Assembly (NCBI GenBank): GCA_035438585.1
Contig: DAORIO010000013.1
Span: 1 to 16,026 of the forward strand
Source: DAORIO01 sp035438585
GTDB lineage: Bacteria > Patescibacteriota > Minisyncoccia > Phycocordibacterales > UBA9973
Length of the DNA: 16,026 bases
Direction of reading: 5' to 3'
Below are positions 1-7,338 of the stretch, piece after piece (within the stretch, counting starts at the first letter, position 1; every line of letters begins with the position of its first letter). The notes beneath the pieces were generated by a model that was given only the letters and a program-made list of their open reading frames with translations, ran no database searches and was not told the DNA's origin. The position numbers were made by a program, and so were the translations under genes.

Positions 1-1145
1 ATTTCTTTTGTTCCATCTAGAACATTGTATTTTTCAATTGAATCTGAGAAAGATACTTGCCCTTGATACCAAACATCCGGGTATGTTCCCTCTCTTGGAT
101 TAATTGGCACTCCGCAGTAAATATAGGTTCCGTTCGCAGACCACGCACATTTTTCTGGTATTGAGTTGATTGAAGTACTTGTTAGGCGTGATGTTTTTGT
201 GTCATATAGAGATATTTTCATATATGAAGATCCCGCTTCTCCTATTAAAAATTTATCACCAGATTTGTTTGGTAAAACAGTTAAACCCTTTATACCACCA
301 GTTAATTTCTCAAAAACATTATTTTGAGTGTTTAAGATATAAGAGTAACCCGGTACAAATCCAGAAGGTTTTGTTGTTAGTAATAGTTTTGTCGGTGTTA
401 TAAAGTTGGTGGCCCATTCTGAAAAAGTATGTGAAAAAATGCTTTTCTTGTTACTTCCATTTGGATCAGCAAAAGATCCAGAGGATGAGCCGTCAAAGTT
501 TTGCAAATAAAATAATTTACCGGATTGTTGGTCTACTGAGATTGAAATTAAATCTTCAGGCAAAAAAGAACCTTTTAGAGAATTTTCTAAGTCAGCTCCC
601 GGAATAAAGGTTGCAGCAAATGTTTCTACTGTTTCTAGGTCGGAAGAGATGTATCTTAAAACGATACTACTTCCCAGAGGTCCAAAAATTGCTTCGTGTA
701 TTTGAGGCATTCTTTTTGAAGAAACAAGTGCCTCTTCTTCTGTGTCTGGGAAAATATCTATAACTTGACCGGTTATTCTGTTTACAGAACGAACAGCAGA
801 ATAAATAGCCACAGAGTTTAAATTTAATACATCTGTTCTTGTTTTTTCTATTGAAGTTATTCCTGCAACTGGTCCTTGGTAAATCTTTCTTATTTTAGGT
901 TTTGTTAACTCTTTGTCATCTGTCTGTGAAGGTTCTTCGTTGGTTGTGTTGCCTGTGTTTTCGTTTGGAGTGCTTTCTACTGCTGGTTCTTCTTTTTTGC
1001 CGAAAGGTAGAAACTCTCTAAAGGTAATACCCCCACCATTTGTTGTTTCGCTTGTGTTGTTTTTACCTTTCATTCCTAAATAAGCAGAAAGACCTAGGAT
1101 TCCAACAAAAATTATTATAAAAATTATGATTAGTATTTTTTTCAT
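1..1145 (-). CDS. Membrane-anchored beta-propeller-like protein, 3' end outside window
   Basis: The minus frame stays open from an ATG at 1145 to the left edge of the window, giving at least 381 residues with the C-terminus missing. It starts MKKILIIIF and has one hydrophobic segment at about residues 4-24, so it is probably an N-terminally anchored protein with its bulk outside the membrane. Residues 26-90 are a polar, Thr/Asn/Glu-rich linker. The rest is beta-rich, and the motif WSANGTYIYCGVP near residue 340 resembles the WSPDGKYIYY-type blades of TolB/WD40-like propellers. The start lies one base after the stop of the pilin/NlpC gene, so the two are probably co-translated. No enzyme motif is visible. 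The propeller fold is inference from a single blade-like motif; membership of the T4SS-like operon is well supported by position. Confidence 0.8.
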   Translation of the reverse strand, partial: MKKILIIIFIIIFVGILGLSAYLGMKGKNNTSETTNGGGITFREFLPFGKKEEPAVESTPNENTGNTTNEEPSQTDDKELTKPKIRKIYQGPVAGITSIEKTRTDVLNLNSVAIYSAVRSVNRITGQVIDIFPDTEEEALVSSKRMPQIHEAIFGPLGSSIVLRYISSDLETVETFAATFIPGADLENSLKGSFLPEDLISISVDQQSGKLFYLQNFDGSSSGSFADPNGSNKKSIFSHTFSEWATNFITPTKLLLTTKPSGFVPGYSYILNTQNNVFEKLTGGIKGLTVLPNKSGDKFLIGEAGSSYMKISLYDTKTSRLTSTSINSIPEKCAWSANGTYIYCGVPINPREGTYPDVWYQGQVSFSDSIEKYNVLDGTKE

Positions 1146-1146
1146 A

Positions 1147-2754
1147 TTATCTAGGCTCTACTCTTTTTATAAATTTAATTTTATTTTTGTACTCTGTAGT
1201 GTTGTAAATACCAACAGCATTGCCGGGCTCTCTACCACTACCTCCGTGCGAGTCTGCTATTTTGCCATTCCCTACATATATAAGTACGTGGCGATTTCCA
1301 GATGTCCAGCCGAGCAAGTCTCCTGGTTTTAAGGCTATCCCGTTTACTTCGGTGTTTGTTAATGAGTTTACACGTTCAGCATTACTAAAAATTGTTTGTG
1401 TTCCGCCATTAAATTCCTTATATCCAGAGTATCTTAAAACAAAATTAACAAATCCAGAGCAATCTAAACAAATAGTCCCTGGTGGGCAAAATGTTTTACA
1501 AGGTCCTGTTGGTGGGCAGTCTTTTGTTTCGTATTGGTATGGAGGAGGTGTTCCCTTTCCTCCAAATCTATAAGTTGTTTTTCCGTTTAGTTTTGAAACT
1601 ATAGAATAAACCAGATTTTCATTTGGAGTGCTCGGTACGTTGCAGTCTATCCCAGCTGGGCAACTAACTCCTGTTTGAGGAATTCCTACGTTCGTATCTC
1701 CTGAGTATTCAATTTTAATTGTCTGTTTATCAAGTCTAAAATCAATCGATACAAGGTCTGGATTAATAGTTATTAATATAAGATATGATCCAAGTAGTAA
1801 AAGAAGCCCCTTTATTGCATCTAGTATTTTTTTCTTACCTGCACCTTTTGAAATAAAAGAATCAGACATCATCCATTCTATTCCACCAAAAACAATCATA
1901 AACGCAGCCATCGCGGCAGCAAGGCCAATGATAACTTTGATTAAATTATTTACATAAGTACCAAGATTAAAGCCTGGACCAACCACGTTATTTGGAACAA
2001 TGCCGGGAATTGGGGCAAGTAATTCATATGTATTGTCGTAACTACTTGTACCTGTTGTAAAGGGTGTTGGCGGCGGCGGAGTTGGTTCAAATGTTAACTT
2101 AAAAAAACACCGACTGTTTGTTTCGTTTCCTGTTGTTGTTTTAAAATCTGCACGAGCTTGGTTGCAGGCGGCGATATCCTCATAAGGTCCCCTTTGGTCA
2201 CTTGGTCCTGTACCAAAGAAAAACCAAATAGCTTTTGCGTTCCCGTAGTTTGTTCCAATAAATTCAAAATTTTCGTCGCAAAAAGAATCGCATTCGTATT
2301 TTAGCTCTCCGTTTGGTTTACCCTCAGAAACATAATTGTTTTCAACGTCGCCTTTTACCTCTATATAAAAATAATCACAGTCTAGGTTTGGTCTAATTTC
2401 ACATTCATCTTCTCCGGCTTTTAGTGTAATTTCTGTTAGGTTTGATGCAATAACTTTTAGTTTTAGGTTGTCTACCCCAGCAACGGCGTCATCGTTTCCT
2501 ATACCGTAATCATCTTCAAGTAAGCTTATGTCCAATTCTTTTCCGGCACAATTTTCTGTTTCAATAACCATCTTTATCGTAGGCCTGTTCGTGTCAGAGT
2601 ACCAAGCGTCAGACTGTGTTCCCGCTGGTTGAAAATAAGCATTTTTTACATTACATGGCGCTGTTGTAGATTGAGCGTTTGAGGAATTAGCAAAAGAAAA
2701 GAATAGTGTAAGTATTCCTATAGCCATCAAACTTAAATTAAAAATCTTTTTCAT
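1147..2754 (-). CDS. Exported protein: VirB2-like membrane hairpin fused to NlpC/P60 peptidoglycan hydrolase
   Basis: 535 residues. A signal peptide spans about 1-27 (cleavage probably near NSSNAQ). Residues 30-225 are a Cys-containing extracellular region without a recognised fold, followed by a Pro-rich linker (TPPPPTP). Two hydrophobic helices at about 270-292 and 312-332, separated by a short basic loop (SKGAGKKK), have the layout of VirB2/TrbC-type pilins. The C-terminal part (about 378-535) is an NlpC/P60 domain: DCSGF gives the catalytic Cys at 432, RHVLIYVGNGK gives His at 489, and DSHGG at 501-505 gives the third polar residue. NlpC/P60 enzymes are usually gamma-D-glutamyl-diaminopimelate or related endopeptidases of peptidoglycan. 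Here one polypeptide appears to combine pilin-like and VirB1-like wall-opening roles. The ATG directly abuts the stop of the upstream Ig-like gene; AGGGA five bases before it is the most SD-like sequence among the starts inspected. Confidence 0.88.
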   Translation of the reverse strand: MKKIFNLSLMAIGILTLFFSFANSSNAQSTTAPCNVKNAYFQPAGTQSDAWYSDTNRPTIKMVIETENCAGKELDISLLEDDYGIGNDDAVAGVDNLKLKVIASNLTEITLKAGEDECEIRPNLDCDYFYIEVKGDVENNYVSEGKPNGELKYECDSFCDENFEFIGTNYGNAKAIWFFFGTGPSDQRGPYEDIAACNQARADFKTTTGNETNSRCFFKLTFEPTPPPPTPFTTGTSSYDNTYELLAPIPGIVPNNVVGPGFNLGTYVNNLIKVIIGLAAAMAAFMIVFGGIEWMMSDSFISKGAGKKKILDAIKGLLLLLGSYLILITINPDLVSIDFRLDKQTIKIEYSGDTNVGIPQTGVSCPAGIDCNVPSTPNENLVYSIVSKLNGKTTYRFGGKGTPPPYQYETKDCPPTGPCKTFCPPGTICLDCSGFVNFVLRYSGYKEFNGGTQTIFSNAERVNSLTNTEVNGIALKPGDLLGWTSGNRHVLIYVGNGKIADSHGGSGREPGNAVGIYNTTEYKNKIKFIKRVEPR

Positions 2755-3756
2755 TTAATTCCCTAAAACATTAACATTTAAACTTCTATTTGCTTTCTGA
2801 AAAATTTTACCAAGGTTCGATACTTCTAGTTGTATGTTCGACAATCCACTTCCTCCGTCACCCCGAACAATTATAAAACTTTTATAAGCAGGAGTTGTTA
2901 TAGTTGTGCCGTTAACTTTCCAAGCGTATTTTAGCGCAGGGTCATTTTTGTTTTTTGGAGTTATAAAAAATGGTTCAGCTATTAAGTTGAAGTCATTTTG
3001 ACCCACACTTACTCCGTCATTTAGTGCGTTCCAAAAATCGATACCTAGACCATCTTTTTTTTGATAGAACAATATAATTGGATTATAAAATAATAAATCT
3101 GTTTTTGCTGAAGAAACGTAAGCACCTGTAGAATCTGTTGCTCTTACTTCAATTTTCTCAACTTGTTTTAGAGGGTCACTTCTAAAAGAGAAGCTTTGTT
3201 TGGAAAAACCTGAAGAGTTTGGTACGTTGTCAAAATTTCGTTTCCAGTTAAAAGTTAGATTTTTTTGAGAAGCTGTTGTTTGGTTTTTCCTATTCGGAAT
3301 GGCTGTCATTTCAATTAGAGACTCTTTGGTGGGTAAGATTTTTCCCTTATATAGACTATTTGCGTACCCGTCGACCGTCTCCCAAAGTATATCTATACTT
3401 GAAGGCTCTATTGTTACGGTTTTTTCGATCTGTATTCCAGTATTAATATCTACTATTTTTGCCGTTATTGTTGTTTTTTTACCTAAAGGTCCTGTGGTTA
3501 GAAGTAATTCCTTCAAACCGGTTCCCGATCTTTCAATTTTGCCGTCTATTCTCCACTCTATTTGTGTGTTGTCTAAATTAACAAGAAAACTAGATAGACT
3601 AATTTTAACTTCTTGGTTTTCTTCGGGAACTTCAGGGTTTATGCTTATTGAAATATCGTTGTCGTCTATTGAGGCGATATTTTGAGCATTAACATTTACA
3701 TAAAATGCAAAAAAAGAAAAAAGTGCGAAAAATATAATTAAGTTTCGTTTATACAT
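2755..3756 (-). CDS. Exported Ig-like beta-sandwich protein of the T4SS-like operon
   Basis: 333 residues from the ATG at 3756. An in-frame ATG at 3777 would add seven residues (MRDKINV), but the inner start gives a standard signal peptide (basic MYKR, hydrophobic core, NVNAQ cleavage region near residue 25) and has an extended -10-like box seven bases before it, so it is preferred. The mature part is beta-rich, with stretches such as SINPEVPEENQEVKISLSS and WRIDG that resemble Ig-like/PKD-type domains; two or three such domains would fit the length. No C-terminal membrane segment or catalytic motif is seen. It lies between the VirB4 and pilin/NlpC genes and its stop touches the next ATG, implying a structural role outside the membrane in the same apparatus. 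The exact function is unknown. Confidence 0.85.
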   Translation of the reverse strand: MYKRNLIIFFALFSFFAFYVNVNAQNIASIDDNDISISINPEVPEENQEVKISLSSFLVNLDNTQIEWRIDGKIERSGTGLKELLLTTGPLGKKTTITAKIVDINTGIQIEKTVTIEPSSIDILWETVDGYANSLYKGKILPTKESLIEMTAIPNRKNQTTASQKNLTFNWKRNFDNVPNSSGFSKQSFSFRSDPLKQVEKIEVRATDSTGAYVSSAKTDLLFYNPIILFYQKKDGLGIDFWNALNDGVSVGQNDFNLIAEPFFITPKNKNDPALKYAWKVNGTTITTPAYKSFIIVRGDGGSGLSNIQLEVSNLGKIFQKANRSLNVNVLGN

Positions 3757-3793
3757 TACGTTTATTTTATCACGCATTTTATTCGTTTGCGAA
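3757..3793 (-). promoter_or_regulatory. Candidate extended -10 promoter for the Ig-like gene
   Basis: On the minus strand TGATAAAAT (TG at 3772-3771, hexamer 3769-3764) matches the extended -10 form TGnTATAAT with one mismatch and ends seven bases before the ATG at 3756. A partial -35 (TTCGCA, 3793-3788, 18-base spacer) lies within a small inverted repeat, TTCG-4-CGAA, at 3782-3793. Transcription from here would begin at or next to the start codon. Seen in sequence only; AT-rich DNA gives such matches by chance. Confidence 0.35.
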
Positions 3794-3806
3794 CAAAAAA
3801 TAGTAT

Positions 3807-5630
3807 TTAACCTCCAGAAGCTTCTAATTCTTCTTTTGATTTTTTTATTGCCAAAATTTGAGATGGATCAGACGTTATTATTTGATCTTCTGTATATGAA
3901 GCGACAATTTGTATCGCCACATGTTTTAATCCTGCAAAGAAAATTCCCTCACCCACCCCAGATTCTAGTAGTAGATATTTTTCTTCATCTGTTAAGTTGA
4001 AGGTCTTTTGAAGAACTTCCATTGTAGACGGAGACTGTTTAAGCAGTATTTGAATTGATGAGTTTGTAACAATCGGCACTCCATATGGACTTTTCATAAA
4101 GTCTCCAACGTCTTGAGTAATAGTACAAAGACCTAAGAAGTATTTTCGCCCTCTTTTGGCAATTGAATATAGAAAAGAAGCAGTGTCTTCAGATTTCATC
4201 ATCCACCACGCCTCGTCGACTACCAAAAGTCTTTTTTTAAGAGTTCGTCTGACGGCGTTCCATATAAAGTGTGTGACAATATACATTGCGACGGGTTTTA
4301 GTTCGTCTTCCATGTCTCGAACAGAAAAGACTATAAATTTTTTATTAATATCAACATTTGTAGGCTGATTTATGAAAGTTGACCAACTTCCTCTTGTGAA
4401 TTTTTGAAGTCGAGCAAGTATAGACTCAGAACCTTCCATTCCAGATAGAACCATTTCAAAATCTGATAGAAGTGGTGGCTCTACGTTTGCAAAGTCTGAT
4501 TCTGGGGTAATGTCTTTTATTGCATAAGTTTCAGTAATAGCGCGGTCTACAATAGAATCTTCTTCTGGAGTAAGACCTCCAAGCATTATTCTAAATAGTC
4601 CAACTAAGTTAATTATGTTAGATCTCAAAACATCAGCCGCCGTCTCATCTTCTTTTGGGACTGGTAGATCAAACGGGTTTATATGATGTTCTGATGAAAG
4701 TGAAATATTAAAATATCTGCCGCCAACAGCTTCAGACAAATATTCATATTCCCTTTCAGGGTCGATGACGATAACTTCAGTGTCGAACATTAAAGTTCTC
4801 AATATTTCCAGTTTCGTTGCGTAAGATTTTCCAGAACCAGATTTTGCAAAAATTATAGAATTGTAGTTTTCAAGAGAAAATCTATCAAATAAAACAAGTG
4901 AAGAATTATGTCTGTTTATTCCGTATAAAATACCCTTGTCAGAATTTAGGTCAAAAGAAACGAATGGAAAAATTGAAGAAATAGGCGCGGTGTTTAGTTT
5001 TTGGTGGACAGCAAGTTCGTCGGTTCCAGTAGGAATAGAAGATTTAAAACCTTCAACTTGTTGATAAAGTGCTGGTTTTATATATACAAGTTTTGATTCA
5101 AGTCTTGATTTTATTTCATTTTCAACTTTGTATAGTTCTTCTTCTTTGTCGGCGTAGATTGTTATGTATACACCCGCGTCAAAAAGTTTTTCTTCCGCCA
5201 TCTGAAGAGAGTCTCTAAGTTCTTCAAGGTTTCTAAAAGCGGTATCAAGCAACGGATCTCTAACAAGACCCTTTTCTTCTCGAACCATTATTTGACTTTG
5301 GACTTCGGCGACCTTTTTTTGGAAAGCCCGAAGAGCTTGAGATGTGTCTACTGGGTGAACAAAAATTGATATATCAAATATTCTCTCCATATTTATAATC
5401 GGAGTAAACCAATCTTCAGAAAGAGTGCTTGGAAAAGAAATAATGAAATAAGTTCTAAGTATTTTGTCACCAAGTCTTAAGTAACGAGGTTCTATTTTAA
5501 GAGCCTCAGGGGCAATCAAGTCCTCAAAGCTTAAAGAGGCAGCTCTGTACATTTCGGCAGGCAAAACAGGCACAGGTATTGTGCTTGCTTCCCCTTTTTT
5601 CTTTCCGAATAATGAATCAAAAATTCCCAT
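3807..5630 (-). CDS. virB4: VirB4-family type IV secretion ATPase
   Basis: 607 residues, a size consistent with a short VirB4/TraC-type protein. Residues 40-250 match the region that precedes the ATPase domain in VirB4 proteins. The ATPase domain follows: the P-loop FAKSGSGKS at 261-269 with catalytic Lys268 (the first Walker A Gly is Ala262), a VIVIDPEREY motif at 287-295, Walker B with LLVVDEAWWMM (Asp472-Glu473), and the downstream GLCTITQDVGDF motif at 500-511. VirB4 is a cytoplasmic, membrane-associated hexameric ATPase that powers pilus/channel assembly and substrate transfer. It starts 70 bases after the TraC-like gene. No SD is seen before the ATG. No signal or membrane segment is present. 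The role in an export or uptake machine is firm at family level; the substrate is not known. Confidence 0.95.
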   Translation of the reverse strand: MGIFDSLFGKKKGEASTIPVPVLPAEMYRAASLSFEDLIAPEALKIEPRYLRLGDKILRTYFIISFPSTLSEDWFTPIINMERIFDISIFVHPVDTSQALRAFQKKVAEVQSQIMVREEKGLVRDPLLDTAFRNLEELRDSLQMAEEKLFDAGVYITIYADKEEELYKVENEIKSRLESKLVYIKPALYQQVEGFKSSIPTGTDELAVHQKLNTAPISSIFPFVSFDLNSDKGILYGINRHNSSLVLFDRFSLENYNSIIFAKSGSGKSYATKLEILRTLMFDTEVIVIDPEREYEYLSEAVGGRYFNISLSSEHHINPFDLPVPKEDETAADVLRSNIINLVGLFRIMLGGLTPEEDSIVDRAITETYAIKDITPESDFANVEPPLLSDFEMVLSGMEGSESILARLQKFTRGSWSTFINQPTNVDINKKFIVFSVRDMEDELKPVAMYIVTHFIWNAVRRTLKKRLLVVDEAWWMMKSEDTASFLYSIAKRGRKYFLGLCTITQDVGDFMKSPYGVPIVTNSSIQILLKQSPSTMEVLQKTFNLTDEEKYLLLESGVGEGIFFAGLKHVAIQIVASYTEDQIITSDPSQILAIKKSKEELEASGG

Positions 5631-5651
5631 TTTTATGTTTCTGTTATATAT

Positions 5652-5657
5652 AGTATA
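5652..5657 (-). promoter_or_regulatory. Candidate -10 element upstream of virB4
   Basis: TATACT on the minus strand sits in the 70-base gap between the TraC-like gene and virB4, 21 bases before the virB4 ATG. This is one of the two longest gaps in the operon and is very AT-rich. No convincing -35 lies 16-18 bases upstream, so it may be only a chance match; it is listed because the gap invites an internal promoter. Confidence 0.25.
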
Positions 5658-5700
5658 TCGTATTTAGGGCAATTGATTAGTTTATAACTTTATAAATAAT

Positions 5701-6342
5701 CTATTTTTCTACTATTCCTCGTGCATTATCTCCTGGGTTGAAAGATTTGTGGAATAATTCAACCAATTCATCACTCCCTAGTTGAACAGCACGAACACCA
5801 ACTCTTTTTAGCCCCGAAATGATAACTGCAAGTCTTTGTTCTAGTTGGCTTCTTTTTTCTTCAAAAATAGCTGCTTCGTCTGCTTTTTCTTTTTTATCGT
5901 CAGTTTTTTTGAATGGGTTTGAAGGCAAGATGCTCGACATACTTTGGTTTGATAGTGAAGAAGTGTAAGGAACGATTATATAAAACCTTTTTTGCATAAT
6001 ATTGTGAGTGTCAGTAAATCCCCGTATAAATTCTATGTATTCTCGAATTTGAACTTTCATTAGTGGTTCCAGCTCTTCTTTTTGTCTGTCATCTAGGACA
6101 GATAAGTAAGGTAATATATCGTAGCGTCTTGATTGGGTAAGTATTTGCAAAGAAAAGTCTATTGAGTTCAAGAAAGCTTGATAATTATAGTAAAGAGCCT
6201 GGCGCTCATCATAAGATTTTAGAGCCATGTTAACAGATGAAGCAAGAAGTACGGCTCGAATCCCTCCGTCTTTTAGTACAATCAATCCGTCTCGGATTTC
6301 TTTTATGGGTACAAATTCTTGAGTTGGTCTTGAGCTTGGCAT
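5701..6342 (-). CDS. TraC/VirB4 N-terminal-domain-like protein, without ATPase domain
   Basis: 213 residues, no signal peptide and no clear membrane helix, so cytoplasmic. The N-terminal half (FVPIKEIRDGLIVLKDGG, then RAVLLASSVNMALKS) resembles the opening domain of VirB4/TraC-type proteins of Gram-positive T4SSs, where a VPIKDIRDGIIIxKDG-like stretch is typical. A charged, Lys/Glu-rich linker follows (residues about 140-165), then a helical C-terminal part (QLEQRLAVIISGLKRVGVRAVQ). There is no Walker A or B, so it cannot be an ATPase by itself. It begins one base after the PrgI stop, and the VirB4 ATPase follows 70 bases downstream, the usual PrgI-TraC-VirB4 order in this type of cluster. 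It probably works as a docking partner of VirB4. The family call rests on remembered motifs, not on a search. Confidence 0.8.
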   Translation of the reverse strand: MPSSRPTQEFVPIKEIRDGLIVLKDGGIRAVLLASSVNMALKSYDERQALYYNYQAFLNSIDFSLQILTQSRRYDILPYLSVLDDRQKEELEPLMKVQIREYIEFIRGFTDTHNIMQKRFYIIVPYTSSLSNQSMSSILPSNPFKKTDDKKEKADEAAIFEEKRSQLEQRLAVIISGLKRVGVRAVQLGSDELVELFHKSFNPGDNARGIVEK

Positions 6343-6343
6343 A

Positions 6344-6760
6344 TTATTCTTCGGTTGGTTTGTTTATGTCTTGGACGTCTAGATTCCAAGAAAGGTCTTT
6401 TAATTTACTATTTGATAATTTCGGTATGAAACTTTTTATATCTCCTGGGTCAAGGTCTGATGCTTTTGATTCTTTCTTTGGCTCACTCTTTTTCCATAAA
6501 TATAACTTGCTTTGTAGTTTGTATGTTACCCAAGCATTAACGATAAAAATAAAAGGTTTTCCATTTATTTTGTAAAATGCCAGTGCTAAAGAAAGTAAAA
6601 CTATAGGAAGGCCAATAATAAAAGCTAGAAATCCTGGTAGAAATCTGAAAATCATATATACCATTCCAGCTCCCCCACCTAAATAAGCAAATTGTTTAAA
6701 AGTAAGAGGTCCAAAAAGTTTGTCTTCTACGTCTATAAATTGAGGAACTTTAAATTGCAT
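6344..6760 (-). CDS. PrgI family T4SS inner-membrane protein
   Basis: 138 residues. It begins MQFKVPQFIDVEDKLFGPLT, the characteristic start of PrgI-family proteins, in which a short cytoplasmic strand is followed by two closely spaced membrane helices (here about 24-41 and 44-63) and then NGKPFIFIVNAWVTY. PrgI proteins (named after pCF10 PrgI; VirB3-like in topology) are small membrane subunits encoded next to VirB4 in T4SSs of single-membrane bacteria. The charged C-terminal tail (about 88-138) is cytoplasmic. The start codon lies inside a large perfect palindrome that also contains a -10 element, so this gene is likely the first of a regulated sub-operon (PrgI, TraC-like, VirB4 and onward). 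No SD sequence is present. Confidence 0.92.
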   Translation of the reverse strand: MQFKVPQFIDVEDKLFGPLTFKQFAYLGGGAGMVYMIFRFLPGFLAFIIGLPIVLLSLALAFYKINGKPFIFIVNAWVTYKLQSKLYLWKKSEPKKESKASDLDPGDIKSFIPKLSNSKLKDLSWNLDVQDINKPTEE

Positions 6761-6796
6761 GACATGGTGATTATATCACCATGTCATGCAATTTAA
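6750..6796. repeat. Perfect 47-base palindrome over the PrgI start codon
   Basis: The arms 6750-6771 and 6775-6796 are exact reverse complements over 22 bp, with a 3-base centre (6772-6774). The left arm covers the PrgI start codon (ATG at 6760-6758) and its first codons. Read on the minus strand, the centre holds TGATATAAT, an extended -10. The site could be a repressor operator, or an RNA hairpin if transcribed from upstream, in which case the start codon would be sequestered or transcription attenuated. No run of Ts follows the stem, so it is a poor intrinsic terminator. No second copy was noticed in the window. Confidence 0.9.
6770..6778 (-). promoter_or_regulatory. Candidate extended -10 promoter for PrgI, at the centre of the palindrome
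   Basis: The minus strand reads TG-A-TATAAT (TG 6778-6777, hexamer 6775-6770), a perfect extended -10 element. The ATG starts nine bases after the hexamer, so transcription would begin within about three bases of the start codon. No good -35 is visible, which is common for extended -10 promoters. Position at the symmetry axis means a protein bound to the palindrome would occlude polymerase. Confidence 0.55.
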
Positions 6797-6823
6797 TTAA
6801 CAATTATAATTTTAAATTTTAGA

Positions 6824-7333
6824 TTAAGCTATTTCTCGATAAGGATCACTGTATTTTTCTCCAGGAGGTATTGGAACAGTTGAAGTATTTTTTTGTAAAC
6901 TATGAGGTTCGTTTAATTTTTGCTCGGCAAATGAGATTGGTTTTGAAGCAGGTGGATTTGTTATGGAGTTTTGAATTGTATCTTCGTCTTCGAGATCTTC
7001 ATCTAAATCAATATCAGGAAAAGCTTTCTTTATTTCTTCACCGAGCGGTTTGAATATTTCCTTGTTCATATATTCGATTAGCTTGGAAAGTTCATCAGCA
7101 GAAAGAGTAAGTTTTTCTTTTATAGATTCTGAAAACTCTATAGGATTTAGGACTCCAACTAATACTAGATAGGTTTCAATATATAGTTCATCAAGTTCGG
7201 AAATAGTTAAAGAGTATTCTTTTCCTAAAAAAGTCAGTTTTTCCGCCCAAGGAATTTTTTTTATAACAGCAGAAACCTCTTTTGGCATTTCTTCTATTTT
7301 TCTATTTATTTTTTCTTGTATATTATTTTCCAT
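6824..7333 (-). CDS. Small cytoplasmic acidic protein of unknown function
   Basis: 169 residues, not recognised as a named family. It has no signal peptide or membrane segment. Residues 1-110 are predicted helical with alternating charged and hydrophobic residues (for example ELDELYIETYLVLVGV and LSADELSKLIEYMNKEIF); residues 108-120 are a strongly acidic stretch (DIDLDEDLEDEDT); the C-terminal 50 residues are polar and Pro-rich, probably disordered. It starts five bases after the VirB6-like stop and precedes the palindromic PrgI promoter, so it is the last gene of the upstream sub-operon. It could be an accessory or regulatory factor of the apparatus; no helix-turn-helix could be identified with confidence. 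Confidence 0.75.
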   Translation of the reverse strand: MENNIQEKINRKIEEMPKEVSAVIKKIPWAEKLTFLGKEYSLTISELDELYIETYLVLVGVLNPIEFSESIKEKLTLSADELSKLIEYMNKEIFKPLGEEIKKAFPDIDLDEDLEDEDTIQNSITNPPASKPISFAEQKLNEPHSLQKNTSTVPIPPGEKYSDPYREIA

Positions 7334-7338
7334 ACATA

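Noticed and set aside
170..403. 77-codon plus-strand open frame near the left edge
   Set aside because: Lies antisense to the open minus-strand propeller-like gene, which has an ATG, an anchor helix and operon spacing; the plus-strand product has no recognisable feature.
3299..3685. 128-codon plus-strand open frame
   Set aside because: Antisense to the Ig-like exported protein; no supporting start signal or motif.
5631..5700. Frameshift joining the TraC-like protein and VirB4 into one gene
   Set aside because: The gap contains stops and very AT-rich DNA, both proteins have good termini, and separate TraC-like and VirB4 genes are the usual arrangement in this cluster type.
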